Source of the DNA: S012-113 sp965368405
GTDB lineage: Bacteria > Bacteroidota > Bacteroidia > Cytophagales > Cyclobacteriaceae
Length of the DNA: 27,564 bases
Assembly (NCBI GenBank): GCA_965368405.1
Contig: CBDUMS010000046.1
Span: forward strand, 1-27,564
Direction of reading: 5' to 3'
A program made the translations under genes and the position numbers. The notes under the pieces are model-generated. The model saw only the letters and a program-made list of their open reading frames with translations. It was not told where the DNA came from and did no database searches. Shown here piece by piece: positions 1 through 8,199 of this stretch. How positions within the stretch are numbered: position 1 is the stretch's first letter; each line of letters begins with the position of its first letter.

Positions 1-547
1 TAACTTTATCTTTATTACCCACTGAAAGCATTTGAGGCATTGATAACCCTAAAAATATTTTTTCGCCGCTAAGAATTGCCCCACTTCCGAAGTTTGGTGT
101 GATTGATCTGGTATCGTCATTGAAAACAGGATCTCCAGGGTCATTTGTAATCAATGATGTGAAATTTGTCTTATAAAAATTAACACCAGCTTGAAGTCCT
201 AAGGACAAGGTCAATTTGTCGAAGAATATCTTGTAGCTATATGCGCCATAGATACCCGTTTGATCTGTCACACCAATGCTCTCATGAAAAAACTGCAGGC
301 CTACTCCAATTTTATCGTTTACAATCGGTGCATGCGCGGAGAAAACTTGTGTGTTCGGGCTCCCTTCTAATCCTATATTTTGTAATCGACCAAGTGCTGT
401 AATACTGAGCATACCATCGTATCCGGCATACGCTGGATTTATAGCCAAGCCGTTAAACATATATTGAGAATAAATACCCGCCTGCTGTGCCAGAAGACTA
501 GAAGGCAAGCAAAAAAATGCTACTATAATGAGCTTAAGGTATCGCAT
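1..547 (-). CDS. PorP/SprF family type IX secretion membrane protein (partial, C-terminus outside window)
   Basis: The 182 residues visible start with a clear signal peptide (MRYLKLIIVAFFCLPSSLLA, then QQ) followed by QYMFNG and INPAYAG, the typical opening of the PorP/SprF family of outer-membrane beta-barrel proteins. The rest shows alternating strands with IGVGLQFFHES and ITPNFGSGAIL, as in that family. Known family role: SprF-like proteins are needed for secretion or attachment of partner T9SS cargo with type B C-terminal domains. The ATG overlaps the TAA stop of the upstream cargo gene by one base (TAATG), so translation is probably coupled and the two are probably partners. The reading frame runs off base 1, so the total length is unknown; the family is usually about 300 residues. 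Confidence 0.9.
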   Translation of the reverse strand, partial: MRYLKLIIVAFFCLPSSLLAQQAGIYSQYMFNGLAINPAYAGYDGMLSITALGRLQNIGLEGSPNTQVFSAHAPIVNDKIGVGLQFFHESIGVTDQTGIYGAYSYKIFFDKLTLSLGLQAGVNFYKTNFTSLITNDPGDPVFNDDTRSITPNFGSGAILSGEKIFLGLSMPQMLSVGNKDKV

Positions 548-3500
548 TATTTTTTAAGAACTACTGCCCCGCCAATTATATCAGCCCCTGGAGCTAAAGT
601 TATTTTATAAAAATATGTACCATCATTAAGCGATGATTTACTAATCCCACGATTTGATTCACCACGCCAAACCTGATCATTATTATTATATTGATCCATT
701 TCAAATACGAGGTTATTCCATCGATCAAAAATTCGTACTGAATTATTAGGATAATGTTCAATACCCTGAATTACCCAGTAATCGTTGAGGTTATCATTAT
801 TCGGAGAGATGGCTTCGAATGGGAAAATTTCCTGTTCAGAGACAGTTACCTGGACAACTAGTTGGTCACATAAAACTGGTAGCCCGTCGTCGCAGACTTC
901 TAGGTTGATTTCATGACCTCCTTTACTTAAAATATCCGGGGTATAATTAGCAGTAATAAGGCCTGATTCAATACCGGCAACTAGCTCGCCAGATCCTTCG
1001 ACAATACTAGCAGTGCTAAGTATTAGTTGCTCGATCGTATTGTCCTGAACTTCAAATAGCAGAGAACTCTCAGTTTTTTCAACAGTAGATATTGCTATGG
1101 TGTCATACTCCTCGCCATTATAGAAGATTCTTGGAGCTGTGTTTTCCGTATATACGTCTATTTCTACAACCACTGAAACACAAAGAGCAGGGTCTCGATC
1201 ATCGCATACCTCGATACTAAAGTAATCTAAACCAAGGAAATTATCTTGTGGCGAATAACTTAGACAAAGACCATCTCCATCAGCACTAACAAGCCCATTT
1301 GCAAGGCTCGTATTCGGAGTGCTTAAATTTAATAGATCGCCATCTTTGTCAATTGCTTCAATACATTCTCTTAACATAGTTCTTACAGGTGTCGAAAACC
1401 TTAGGGTATCGAGAACAGCACCATTTTGATAAACTTCAGGTGGACTATTAACATTTGCAACTTCTATGTGAAGTACAATTTCGGCACATTGGCTAGGCTG
1501 ACCATCATCACAAAAATTGAGACCCCAATATGAGTTTCCAAAGAACCCTAGTGTGGGGGAATACTGAAAACAGAATTGATTGTTGTCTTGAATAAAACTA
1601 GTACTTCCCTCACCTGAAATAAGGACTAAATCACTTAAAAAGACATTATTTCCATCATCATCTGTAGCTACAACACAAACTTCAACCTGCTCATTTTCAT
1701 TTGTAACAACGTGAATAGTATCGGTTTCAACAGAATTATAAAATAATCGAGGAGGACGATTGGGCATGAGTACATCTACACTGACATATACAGAATCACA
1801 ACCTATAGGATCACCGTTATCACAAATCGTGAGAAGATGAAGTACCTTACCAACAAAATTATTTTCTGGTACAAAACCAAAACATAAGTCTCCAACAGCG
1901 GGTTGATAAAAACCACCTCCATTAATTTCCTTAATTCCATCGAAAATTAAGAGGTCGTCATTAATATCGGTCGCCTCAAGACAAAAATCAAACTCAACAT
2001 TTCGGAATGTTTCAAAATAAAGAGTATCCACCGAGTTACCATTCAGAAGAATTTCAGGAGGATCATTTAATGGCGAGATATTTATTGCAATTACTGTCTC
2101 ACTACATTTGGACGGATCACCATCATCACAAATCGTTACTGTACCATAAACATCGCCGATCTCATTTGGTTCAGGGGAAAAAAGTATGCATAATGAGCCA
2201 TCGACATCAAATGTACCGTTGCCCGAGTTAATTACTACTTCCGTAGTGACGACTGCATCATTATCAGGATCAATTACCTCAAGACATACTTCAATAGGAA
2301 CGTTTTCATCGGTATCGAAGAACACAGTATCTACCGGTATCGTCTCTTTAACAACTTGGGGTGGATTATTAAACGGTAGGACATTTATTTTAAGAACAAG
2401 TGCATCGCATTTGGGTGGTGTAACATCATCGCAAACAGTTACATCAAGGAGAACCGTGCCTACATAATTGTCTGGAGGTGAATAACTAAGACAGCTATAC
2501 GATAATTCAGATGTCCCACCTATACTTAGCAAGTCGCTTAGTTCTCCAAAATCAAGCTCGTCATTATCAGGGTCAACAGCGTCTATACATATCTCCTTCG
2601 TAGTATTCTGGAACATTTCTATATAAAGAGTATCTGCATTAGTGGTCGTTATTTCTGGAGGAAGATTTATATCTGCTACCTCAATTTCAACATAAACCAG
2701 ACTGCAGCGTGAAGGAGAACCAGTATCACAAACTGTAATTTTCAGCTTTTCAATTCCTGTAAAAACTGGATCTGGAGTATAAGAAAAGCAGAGTTCCGAT
2801 TGCCATTCAAACGTTGAGCTATTAGTTGTTAACTCCTCGACAGACTCAAGAATAATTTCGTCATCTTCTATATCAAACCCATTGAGACAAAACTCCAGAC
2901 TGGTTGCCTGTTCAATAGTATAAAATACCGAATCAACGACAACCCCTTCATTTATAACCTGAGGAGGATCATTTACAGGTATAACCTCAATAGCTGCAAC
3001 TACCACATCGCAAAGAGCAGGATTTCCATCATCACAAACAGTTATTTCAATAAATTCTTGGCCATTATAATTTTGATTGGGTTCAAAAAGCAAGCAGAGA
3101 CCGTCTTGCTCAACGATCTGGCCAGCAGTATTTGCCAGTGCAAAGGCGTCAATCGCTATTTGATCAAGATCTACATCTTGTGCTTCAATACAAATTGATA
3201 ATGGAACATCCTCCAGGGTTGAAAAATAGAGTGTATCGACTTCAGTGCCACCAACGACAATACTAGGTGGATCATTCTGTGCCGTTATGAGAATATTACT
3301 TACGTAAGGTTGCGAAATATTCGTGCCATCGAATACTTCAAAACTTATTTGGCGGATATCTAAGGCCGGAGCTTCACTTAGATTTTGGAATGTGATACTG
3401 CGAAGAGCCAATTGGTAGTTGTCAAGACTGGCCGTACCAACAAAATCCATAGTTGCGCTATTGGGATTAAAAGTAAACGTTATTCCATCCGGTGGACTGG

Positions 3501-4821
3501 CATTCAAGACATCCAGATCAAACTCATAATTAGAAATAATCTTAACCGAGGCTCCTTCCAAAATCGTGTTATCATCGCTTACTATAATCTCTTCAGCAAA
3601 CAATACAGGAGGAGCATTTTCAATGTAAGTAGTAGAAATGCCAGGTCCGGTTACCGTTGGCGGTTGATTAGGAGATACGATTGCAAAACTCAACCCTGTA
3701 TCCAATGCTCCTGACTCGCATTTCCCAGGAAGCAATGCATTGACGACAACGCTATCCCCGAAATTTAATGGATTGATAAAATTAGTAGATGCCCAAAATC
3801 CAGTTGGATCCGAAATAATTGTATCCTGATCGAGCAGGTCGCCTAATGCCGAATATAATGACACAAATATTTCAGCATCTGCTTCAGAAGAACCCGAGAT
3901 ATTTTCATCACCAACTATCACCGGTAAATCTATAGTTGGTGTTTGCGTGGCACCTAAAGGGAATCCTGCGCATGTATCACAGAGATTGGATACAGACGAC
4001 GGGCATTGATTCTCAGTTAAATCGAGTATTGCGCAAGAAAAGCAACCATCATATGCAATGTCATCAACTCCGCCGATATCACTAATAGACCCATCCAGAG
4101 CACATGTGGCAGAAATATTTGTCACGCCAGCAAATCGCACATTGGTATCCGGAGTAATTCCAAAAAGCTCTGTTAAATCTGAAAACGGAACATAAAAATC
4201 CAGATAATAATCTGTGTCTCCGCAACTTTGCCTTGAGGAAGTCGACTTCTGCTGATGAGTATCAACACTATACGACCTAAGCGGAGTAGGACATGCATCA
4301 GTTCCGTCAATATCGTAAATGTAAACCCCAAATCGCTGTATGAGCGTAATCTCTATTTCAAATCCAGGGTTTACTGCGCTTGAATTAGGATCATTAGCAC
4401 CCACCAGTTGATCTGTATCCATGAAAATTGTGTAAGACTGAACGCTTTTTCTGTCGCCAGCTAGCCTAAACCGAAAGATGAGGTTTTCATTATTATCGTA
4501 CCCCGCATAGATGCCATAGCCGGCTGAATCTAATGTAATATCAACGACACCACAAGGTTGACCACTCTGAACGTCATTTAATGCTTCACCGTCACCAAAG
4601 ATGGGAACACCGAACATCTTTAATTCAAATTCATCAACATCATAATTGTCTATATTAAAACCTAATGGTGAAATAGAAACAAATCCATCAGAGTTTGGGT
4701 CAAGTACCTGATCTCCAAATTCAATAATCTCACCAGGTTGACCTTGAACATGACTAATGTTCCCTAAAAGGATAATTAGAGCAATATAAATCCACAGATT
4801 ATGCCTTTTAAAAAATTGCAC
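547..4821 (-). CDS. Giant secreted T9SS cargo: eight four-Cys repeats and gliding-motility type B C-terminal domain
   Basis: This 1424-residue protein has an N-terminal signal peptide (hydrophobic IYIALIILLGNI, cleavage near VQGQ). Residues about 30-265 resemble the front module often seen on large Cytophagales cargo (FGDQVLDPN at the start, MDTD and VYIYDIDGT later). Residues about 385-515 look like a cadherin/VCBS-type domain. Residues 516-1332 hold eight tandem units of about 101 residues, each opening with N-x-P-P or N-T-A-P. Residues about 1333-1424 are a type B sorting domain (ISPNNDNLNDYW, VRIFDRWNNLVFE, DGTYFYKI, ending in KK). It is expected to be exported by T9SS and displayed on, or released from, the cell surface; adhesion is an inference. 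The start is GTG at 4821, because an in-frame stop lies 15 bases upstream and no ATG intervenes. The PorP/SprF gene follows with a one-base overlap. Confidence 0.92.
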   Translation of the reverse strand: MQFFKRHNLWIYIALIILLGNISHVQGQPGEIIEFGDQVLDPNSDGFVSISPLGFNIDNYDVDEFELKMFGVPIFGDGEALNDVQSGQPCGVVDITLDSAGYGIYAGYDNNENLIFRFRLAGDRKSVQSYTIFMDTDQLVGANDPNSSAVNPGFEIEITLIQRFGVYIYDIDGTDACPTPLRSYSVDTHQQKSTSSRQSCGDTDYYLDFYVPFSDLTELFGITPDTNVRFAGVTNISATCALDGSISDIGGVDDIAYDGCFSCAILDLTENQCPSSVSNLCDTCAGFPLGATQTPTIDLPVIVGDENISGSSEADAEIFVSLYSALGDLLDQDTIISDPTGFWASTNFINPLNFGDSVVVNALLPGKCESGALDTGLSFAIVSPNQPPTVTGPGISTTYIENAPPVLFAEEIIVSDDNTILEGASVKIISNYEFDLDVLNASPPDGITFTFNPNSATMDFVGTASLDNYQLALRSITFQNLSEAPALDIRQISFEVFDGTNISQPYVSNILITAQNDPPSIVVGGTEVDTLYFSTLEDVPLSICIEAQDVDLDQIAIDAFALANTAGQIVEQDGLCLLFEPNQNYNGQEFIEITVCDDGNPALCDVVVAAIEVIPVNDPPQVINEGVVVDSVFYTIEQATSLEFCLNGFDIEDDEIILESVEELTTNSSTFEWQSELCFSYTPDPVFTGIEKLKITVCDTGSPSRCSLVYVEIEVADINLPPEITTTNADTLYIEMFQNTTKEICIDAVDPDNDELDFGELSDLLSIGGTSELSYSCLSYSPPDNYVGTVLLDVTVCDDVTPPKCDALVLKINVLPFNNPPQVVKETIPVDTVFFDTDENVPIEVCLEVIDPDNDAVVTTEVVINSGNGTFDVDGSLCILFSPEPNEIGDVYGTVTICDDGDPSKCSETVIAINISPLNDPPEILLNGNSVDTLYFETFRNVEFDFCLEATDINDDLLIFDGIKEINGGGFYQPAVGDLCFGFVPENNFVGKVLHLLTICDNGDPIGCDSVYVSVDVLMPNRPPRLFYNSVETDTIHVVTNENEQVEVCVVATDDDGNNVFLSDLVLISGEGSTSFIQDNNQFCFQYSPTLGFFGNSYWGLNFCDDGQPSQCAEIVLHIEVANVNSPPEVYQNGAVLDTLRFSTPVRTMLRECIEAIDKDGDLLNLSTPNTSLANGLVSADGDGLCLSYSPQDNFLGLDYFSIEVCDDRDPALCVSVVVEIDVYTENTAPRIFYNGEEYDTIAISTVEKTESSLLFEVQDNTIEQLILSTASIVEGSGELVAGIESGLITANYTPDILSKGGHEINLEVCDDGLPVLCDQLVVQVTVSEQEIFPFEAISPNNDNLNDYWVIQGIEHYPNNSVRIFDRWNNLVFEMDQYNNNDQVWRGESNRGISKSSLNDGTYFYKITLAPGADIIGGAVVLKK
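829..3276 (-). repeat. Eight tandem ~101-residue extracellular repeats with a four-cysteine pattern
   Basis: Within the T9SS cargo, units begin at residues 516, 617 and so on, the last at 1227. The shared pattern is N-x-P-P, then a V-D-T-L-Y-F-like strand, Cys1 before an acidic A-x-D-x-D-x-D motif, Cys2 in a C-x-x-S/F-x-P motif, then an N-F-x-G strand, and Cys3/Cys4 in V-C-D-D-G-x-P-x-x-C, followed by a terminal I-x-V strand. Units 1-7 each keep all four Cys; unit 8 keeps only Cys3 and Cys4. The Asp-rich stretch suggests calcium binding as in cadherin-like folds, but that is inference. Protein-level similarity is clear, while the DNA copies have diverged, so the array is not a recent duplication. 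Confidence 0.88.
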
Positions 4822-4964
4822 TTTACTTAGATTTTTTTATACTAAATAAAAAAGTTACCGAACCGAGGATAGCATGAAAATTTGCCAAATAAGTCAATAA
4901 AGCACATTTAACACACTCTCACAAGATGCAATATAGCAATTTTTTCTAGATTTTCAACTTGACC

Positions 4965-4981
4965 GTCTCGTATAGCGAGAC
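4965..4981. repeat. Short inverted repeat in the cargo-cvfB intergenic region
   Basis: Six-base arms GTCTCG and CGAGAC flank a five-base spacer (TATAG). It lies in the 260-base gap between the cvfB-like stop and the cargo start. There is no T-run after either arm, so it is not a canonical terminator. It could be an RNA hairpin or a protein-binding site upstream of the cargo gene. No confident -33/-7 pair was found for the cargo; TTTG at 4895-4898 (minus) with a degenerate -7 is the best weak candidate. Confidence 0.3.
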
Positions 4982-5081
4982 ATACGGAATAACCTCTGAT
5001 AAAACTCTCTAATTTTAATTATTCTAATATCATTGAAAACTGGAGAGCTTGAAGAAATAGACAGATCAATAAACGCTAGCT

Positions 5082-5915
5082 TCAATTAGGTTCATTTAAA
5101 ACGATTGAATTTTCAAATAAACCAATAATCTTATCTTTATATAACAAACCAATCGCCCTCTTAAACGCCTTTTTACTTAGTCCAAAGATTTGCTGAATTT
5201 TTTCCGGACTAGATTTATCAGTAATATCCATACTGCCATCATGTTCTTTTAAGTAAGCCAAAATAATTTGCGCATCGCCACTAATAGAATCGAGGCCTCC
5301 CTTCTTTATCCTAAGATCTACCTTGCCATCTTCCCGGATATTGTCTACAAAACATGTTACCTTATCATTTACAGCAATTGGTGTGAATATCTGATTATGG
5401 TAAACTAATCCTATGAAACTCTGCTCCGTCCAAATCTTGAACCCTAAATCAGTCTTTTGATACACCCAACCTTCGAGCTGATCATCTATCTCGAGTTCTT
5501 CAGGAAGCTCGGAATATCCTTCAATCTTGGCAACTCCAATTAGGCGTTCCGTTTTAAAGTCCATCATTACTCGGATAAGGTATTTCTTACCTTGTTCCAT
5601 TTCCTGACCTATCTCCGACTTTGGCACTAAAAGGTGCTTTTCCAGCCCCATATCAACAAAAACCCCAAAAGGCGCCTCCCCTACTACTTCCATTAAGGCA
5701 TATTCACCTAATGTAGCTAATGGTTTTTCGGTGGTAGCTACAGGGCGATCTTCCGAATCTTTATAAATAAAGACATTAACCTCACTGCCTGGTTTAAGAC
5801 CATCACAGTATTTATTCGGCAATAAGACCTCTGAATCGCCTAGCTTAAGATAAAAGCCGTGTGGACTCTCCCGTATAACCTCAAGGTTATGATACTTTCC
5901 AAGTCCGCTTAACAT
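5082..5915 (-). CDS. cvfB: S1-like RNA-binding protein, CvfB/YitL family
   Basis: This 277-residue protein matches the CvfB (YitL) layout: consecutive S1/OB-type beta domains and a C-terminal winged helix. The first OB-like unit opens with LGKYHNLEVIRESPHGFYL, the second has EVVGEAPFGVFVDMG, the third has EGWVYQKTDLGFKIW, and the winged helix (residues about 215-277) contains KIQQIFGLSKKAFKRAIGLL. Known family members bind RNA and influence virulence-factor or general gene expression; the role here is unknown. Length is close to the usual 280-300. The ATG at 5915 puts the first OB strand directly after the start. An exact -7 box (TAGTTTTG) lies 37 bases upstream. The gene is divergent from the deoxynucleoside kinase. 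Confidence 0.88.
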   Translation of the reverse strand: MLSGLGKYHNLEVIRESPHGFYLKLGDSEVLLPNKYCDGLKPGSEVNVFIYKDSEDRPVATTEKPLATLGEYALMEVVGEAPFGVFVDMGLEKHLLVPKSEIGQEMEQGKKYLIRVMMDFKTERLIGVAKIEGYSELPEELEIDDQLEGWVYQKTDLGFKIWTEQSFIGLVYHNQIFTPIAVNDKVTCFVDNIREDGKVDLRIKKGGLDSISGDAQIILAYLKEHDGSMDITDKSSPEKIQQIFGLSKKAFKRAIGLLYKDKIIGLFENSIVLNEPN

Positions 5916-5952
5916 CTTATCGTAATATTTGGTGAGAATTTTAGAATGACTA

Positions 5953-5960
5953 CAAAACTA
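5953..5960 (-). promoter_or_regulatory. -7 element (TAGTTTTG) for the cvfB-like gene
   Basis: On the minus strand the bases read TAGTTTTG, an exact match to the Bacteroidota -7 consensus TAnnTTTG, 37 bases upstream of the ATG at 5915. No good -33 TTTG at 19-21 bases spacing was found, so the call rests on the -7 box, its orientation and its position. Confidence 0.4.
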
Positions 5961-6006
5961 AAGGATATTTACCCAACTAAATCTTCAATCTAGTTATATG
6001 ATGTGC

Positions 6007-6014
6007 TAGCTTTG
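6007..6014 (+). promoter_or_regulatory. -7 element (TAGCTTTG) for the deoxynucleoside kinase
   Basis: TAGCTTTG matches TAnnTTTG exactly and ends 13 bases before the ATG at 6028, implying a very short 5' untranslated leader. No convincing -33 element is visible. With the box at 5953-5960 on the other strand it makes this 112-base gap a divergent promoter region. Confidence 0.45.
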
Positions 6015-6027
6015 ACAAAAAAACACT

Positions 6028-6645
6028 ATGCATATAGCCATATCGGGTAATATCGGATCGGGTAAGACCACTTTATGTGAAATGCTGGCAAAGCATTATG
6101 GTTGGCAACCTGAATTTGAATCTGTAGATAATAACCCCTATCTAAAAGATTTTTATAAGGATATGGCACGATGGGCCTTTCATCTTCAGATCTATTTTTT
6201 GAACAGCCGGTTTAATCAGATAAATGTTATTCGAAATTCGGGTAATACAGTGATTCAGGATAGAACCATTTATGAAGATGCTTATATTTTTGCAGCGAAC
6301 CTGCATTCTTCGGGTCATATTAACGATCGCGACTACCAAAGCTATTTGAACATCTTTGAGTCTATGATACAATTTGTAGAACCGCCCGATTTGCTGATCT
6401 ATTTAAAGGCCGATATGCCTAAGCTTGTAGATCAAATACAGAAAAGAGGTCGTGATTTTGAAGATGCTATCCAATTAGAATACCTCAAAAACCTAAATAA
6501 GCATTATGAAGATTGGATCTCAGGCTATAAACTTGGGAAGCTGCTAGTAGTTGATGTAAACCAAATGGATTTTGTAGCGAACGTAGAAGATTTTGCCAAT
6601 ATTGTAGAAAAGGTCGAAGTAGAGCTATTTGGGCTGTTCAGCTAA
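6028..6645 (+). CDS. Deoxynucleoside kinase
   Basis: This 205-residue cytosolic enzyme phosphorylates deoxynucleosides for nucleotide salvage. It has the P-loop GNIGSGKTT (residues 7-15), a substrate-side acidic stretch EFESVDNNPYL (residues 29-39), the DR motif in QDRTIYEDAYIF (DR at 78-79), and an Arg-rich lid RGRDFE (140-145), all in the order of the dCK/dGK-type deoxynucleoside kinase family. Which base it prefers cannot be read from the sequence. Length is normal for bacterial members. Its TAA stop (6643-6645) overlaps the tail of the convergent 45-residue membrane protein gene by three bases. Confidence 0.93.
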   Translation: MHIAISGNIGSGKTTLCEMLAKHYGWQPEFESVDNNPYLKDFYKDMARWAFHLQIYFLNSRFNQINVIRNSGNTVIQDRTIYEDAYIFAANLHSSGHINDRDYQSYLNIFESMIQFVEPPDLLIYLKADMPKLVDQIQKRGRDFEDAIQLEYLKNLNKHYEDWISGYKLGKLLVVDVNQMDFVANVEDFANIVEKVEVELFGLFS

Positions 6646-6779
6646 TTCGGTTGCTCAACTGCATCGGTCTTATTCTTCCCTGGAAACGATGTTCTAGAAG
6701 CCATATCAACTGCAATAATGGTAAGCGCGATAAAGAATAAGATTGCAAAAAAGATAAAAATACGTTTTGATCTACTCAT
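6642..6779 (-). CDS. 45-residue single-span membrane protein
   Basis: A short frame from ATG (6779) to TAG (6642) encodes MSRSKR followed by one hydrophobic span (IFIFFAILFFIALTIIAV, residues 7-24), then DMASRTSFPGKNK and an acidic, polar tail. The positive N-terminus predicts the N-terminus inside and the tail in the periplasm. From memory, short Bacteroidota proteins with one span followed by an R-T-x-F/x-P-G motif are recurrent, but I cannot name a family or function. An exact -7 box (TAGCTTTG) sits 21 bases upstream. It converges on the kinase gene, overlapping its last three bases. The promoter, an uninterrupted frame and sensible topology argue that it is a real gene. Confidence 0.68.
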   Translation of the reverse strand: MSRSKRIFIFFAILFFIALTIIAVDMASRTSFPGKNKTDAVEQPN

Positions 6780-6800
6780 TTTTTATTGAGATTTAGGGTA

Positions 6801-6808
6801 CAAAGCTA
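6801..6808 (-). promoter_or_regulatory. -7 element (TAGCTTTG) for the 45-residue membrane protein
   Basis: The minus strand reads TAGCTTTG, an exact TAnnTTTG match, 21 bases upstream of the ATG at 6779. No clear -33 TTTG at standard spacing. It is the same octamer found before the kinase gene. Confidence 0.4.
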
Positions 6809-6935
6809 ATTTGTAACAGATTAAAAGGGGTAAAAAATTCCTGCGAATTAATAAAAAGGCTGTTTACTGACAGAAATTTTCAATTTTGACATGGAATATG
6901 ATGATGCTTTACCTATTCTACTTTAATTTCACTTC

Positions 6936-8195
6936 ATGAATTTGTCTGATAAAGGATGGTTTAAGAAACTAATTAGCACACAAGTTGGTCTGGAAGAAGA
7001 AAAACTATCTGATAAGGATGAGTATTTATACAAAACATCTCATTCAAATGGATTAATCTATGGCCATCCTGTGTTGCCAAAGGAGTTTAAAAGTGCTGAA
7101 TTTTTGGAGATGTCACAACAGGCTAAATTAAAGCTGGTCTTACTTGATGGTTTTATTAAAACGGCTGTCTTTCCATCCGATGAGGTCATCCCAGACGACC
7201 CCGATGAGTTTGTACATTATCTCTCGGAAGCAATAATTGAGTACTATTCTAATATCATCCCAAACAAAAAGGTTAAAGAAAGGAATTTCTGGGGCAAAAA
7301 GTTAAGCAACGAAGAGATCGTTGAAGCCCTCTTGAACGACCGATTGAACGATGAGTCGTTACAATTAGATAATTTCTGGGTGGCCTTTTTTAATAATAGT
7401 TTACTCTTTCTCGATGTTTTTTTCTTCGGAGAGTGGATTACGAGTAGAAACGAAGATGTGAGTGTTCAGAATATCCAAGAGCAGCGCGATAAAGTTCACT
7501 TATTGCTGTTAAAAATAATGGCTGCTGCGGCCTATTCCGATGACACAATTCAAGACGAAGAGAAGATTCTTTTCAATCAGTTTCTTGCCAGTGCTCATCT
7601 GCCAAATCATATGGAAGCTGAAGCCGCCTCCTATCTTACTACTAAAGTTAATGTAAGTGATATCGATTTTTCCCCAGCAACAAGCTGGCTCATAAAAAAG
7701 TACATTTTAGAACTAGCGATTCTCACCATCTGGGCAGATAAAATTGTAACAGAGGAAGAGAAAGATTTTATTATTGAGCTATCAGATAAACTAGCATTTA
7801 GCCGTGATGAATTAGAGAAAAGCATGGTGGCTATTGAAAGTTTTGTACTCTCAAATTGGGGCAATATTCCATTCCTACAGTCTAAAAATAGCTTTGATGA
7901 TATACGGGCACGGTTTTTGGATCGTATCTCAAAAGTTGTAGATCAAAACAAAAAAATAATTGGCACAGAAATTAGGGAAAGCAAAGAGTTAATGGATTTA
8001 TTGGTTAAGTCATCGAAAGAAGACTTAACGGAAGAGGAACAAATTATTGTTAGAAACCAACTTCTGGATATTTTAAAGATGTTGCCCACCTTCGTAATTA
8101 TTGCGTTACCGGGAAGTTTCTTAACCTTACCATTATTATTGAAAATTTTACCTAAGAGCGCGTTGCCTTCAGCATTTAACGAATCAAACATCTAA
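6936..8195 (+). CDS. TerB-like / LETM1-related protein
   Basis: This 419-residue protein has no signal peptide. Residues about 180-310 hold two helical segments with acidic centres, AAAYSDDTIQDEEK and IWADKIVTEEEKDF, resembling TerB-type metal-binding repeats. The C-terminus (about 365-415) reads VRNQLLDILKMLPTFVIIAL then LPLLLKILPKSALPSAF, closely resembling the conserved core after the membrane span of LETM1 (L-x-P-x-x-L-P-S-x-F). Bacteroidota proteins of this type are annotated as LETM1-related and linked to biofilm in some species; I recall that name but cannot verify it here. It probably associates with the inner membrane through residues about 390-410. It is the first gene of a tight operon with the lipoprotein gene (4-base gap) and the DUF3883-like gene. 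Ion transport is unproven. Confidence 0.75.
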   Translation: MNLSDKGWFKKLISTQVGLEEEKLSDKDEYLYKTSHSNGLIYGHPVLPKEFKSAEFLEMSQQAKLKLVLLDGFIKTAVFPSDEVIPDDPDEFVHYLSEAIIEYYSNIIPNKKVKERNFWGKKLSNEEIVEALLNDRLNDESLQLDNFWVAFFNNSLLFLDVFFFGEWITSRNEDVSVQNIQEQRDKVHLLLLKIMAAAAYSDDTIQDEEKILFNQFLASAHLPNHMEAEAASYLTTKVNVSDIDFSPATSWLIKKYILELAILTIWADKIVTEEEKDFIIELSDKLAFSRDELEKSMVAIESFVLSNWGNIPFLQSKNSFDDIRARFLDRISKVVDQNKKIIGTEIRESKELMDLLVKSSKEDLTEEEQIIVRNQLLDILKMLPTFVIIALPGSFLTLPLLLKILPKSALPSAFNESNI

Positions 8196-8199
8196 CACC

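Noticed and set aside
3385..3714. Plus-strand open frames inside the T9SS cargo gene
   Set aside because: They are short, without recognisable motifs or promoters, and lie fully opposite a well-supported coding region.
4965..4981. Hairpin as a terminator for the cvfB-like gene
   Set aside because: It is about 100 bases past the stop and lacks a T-run on either strand.
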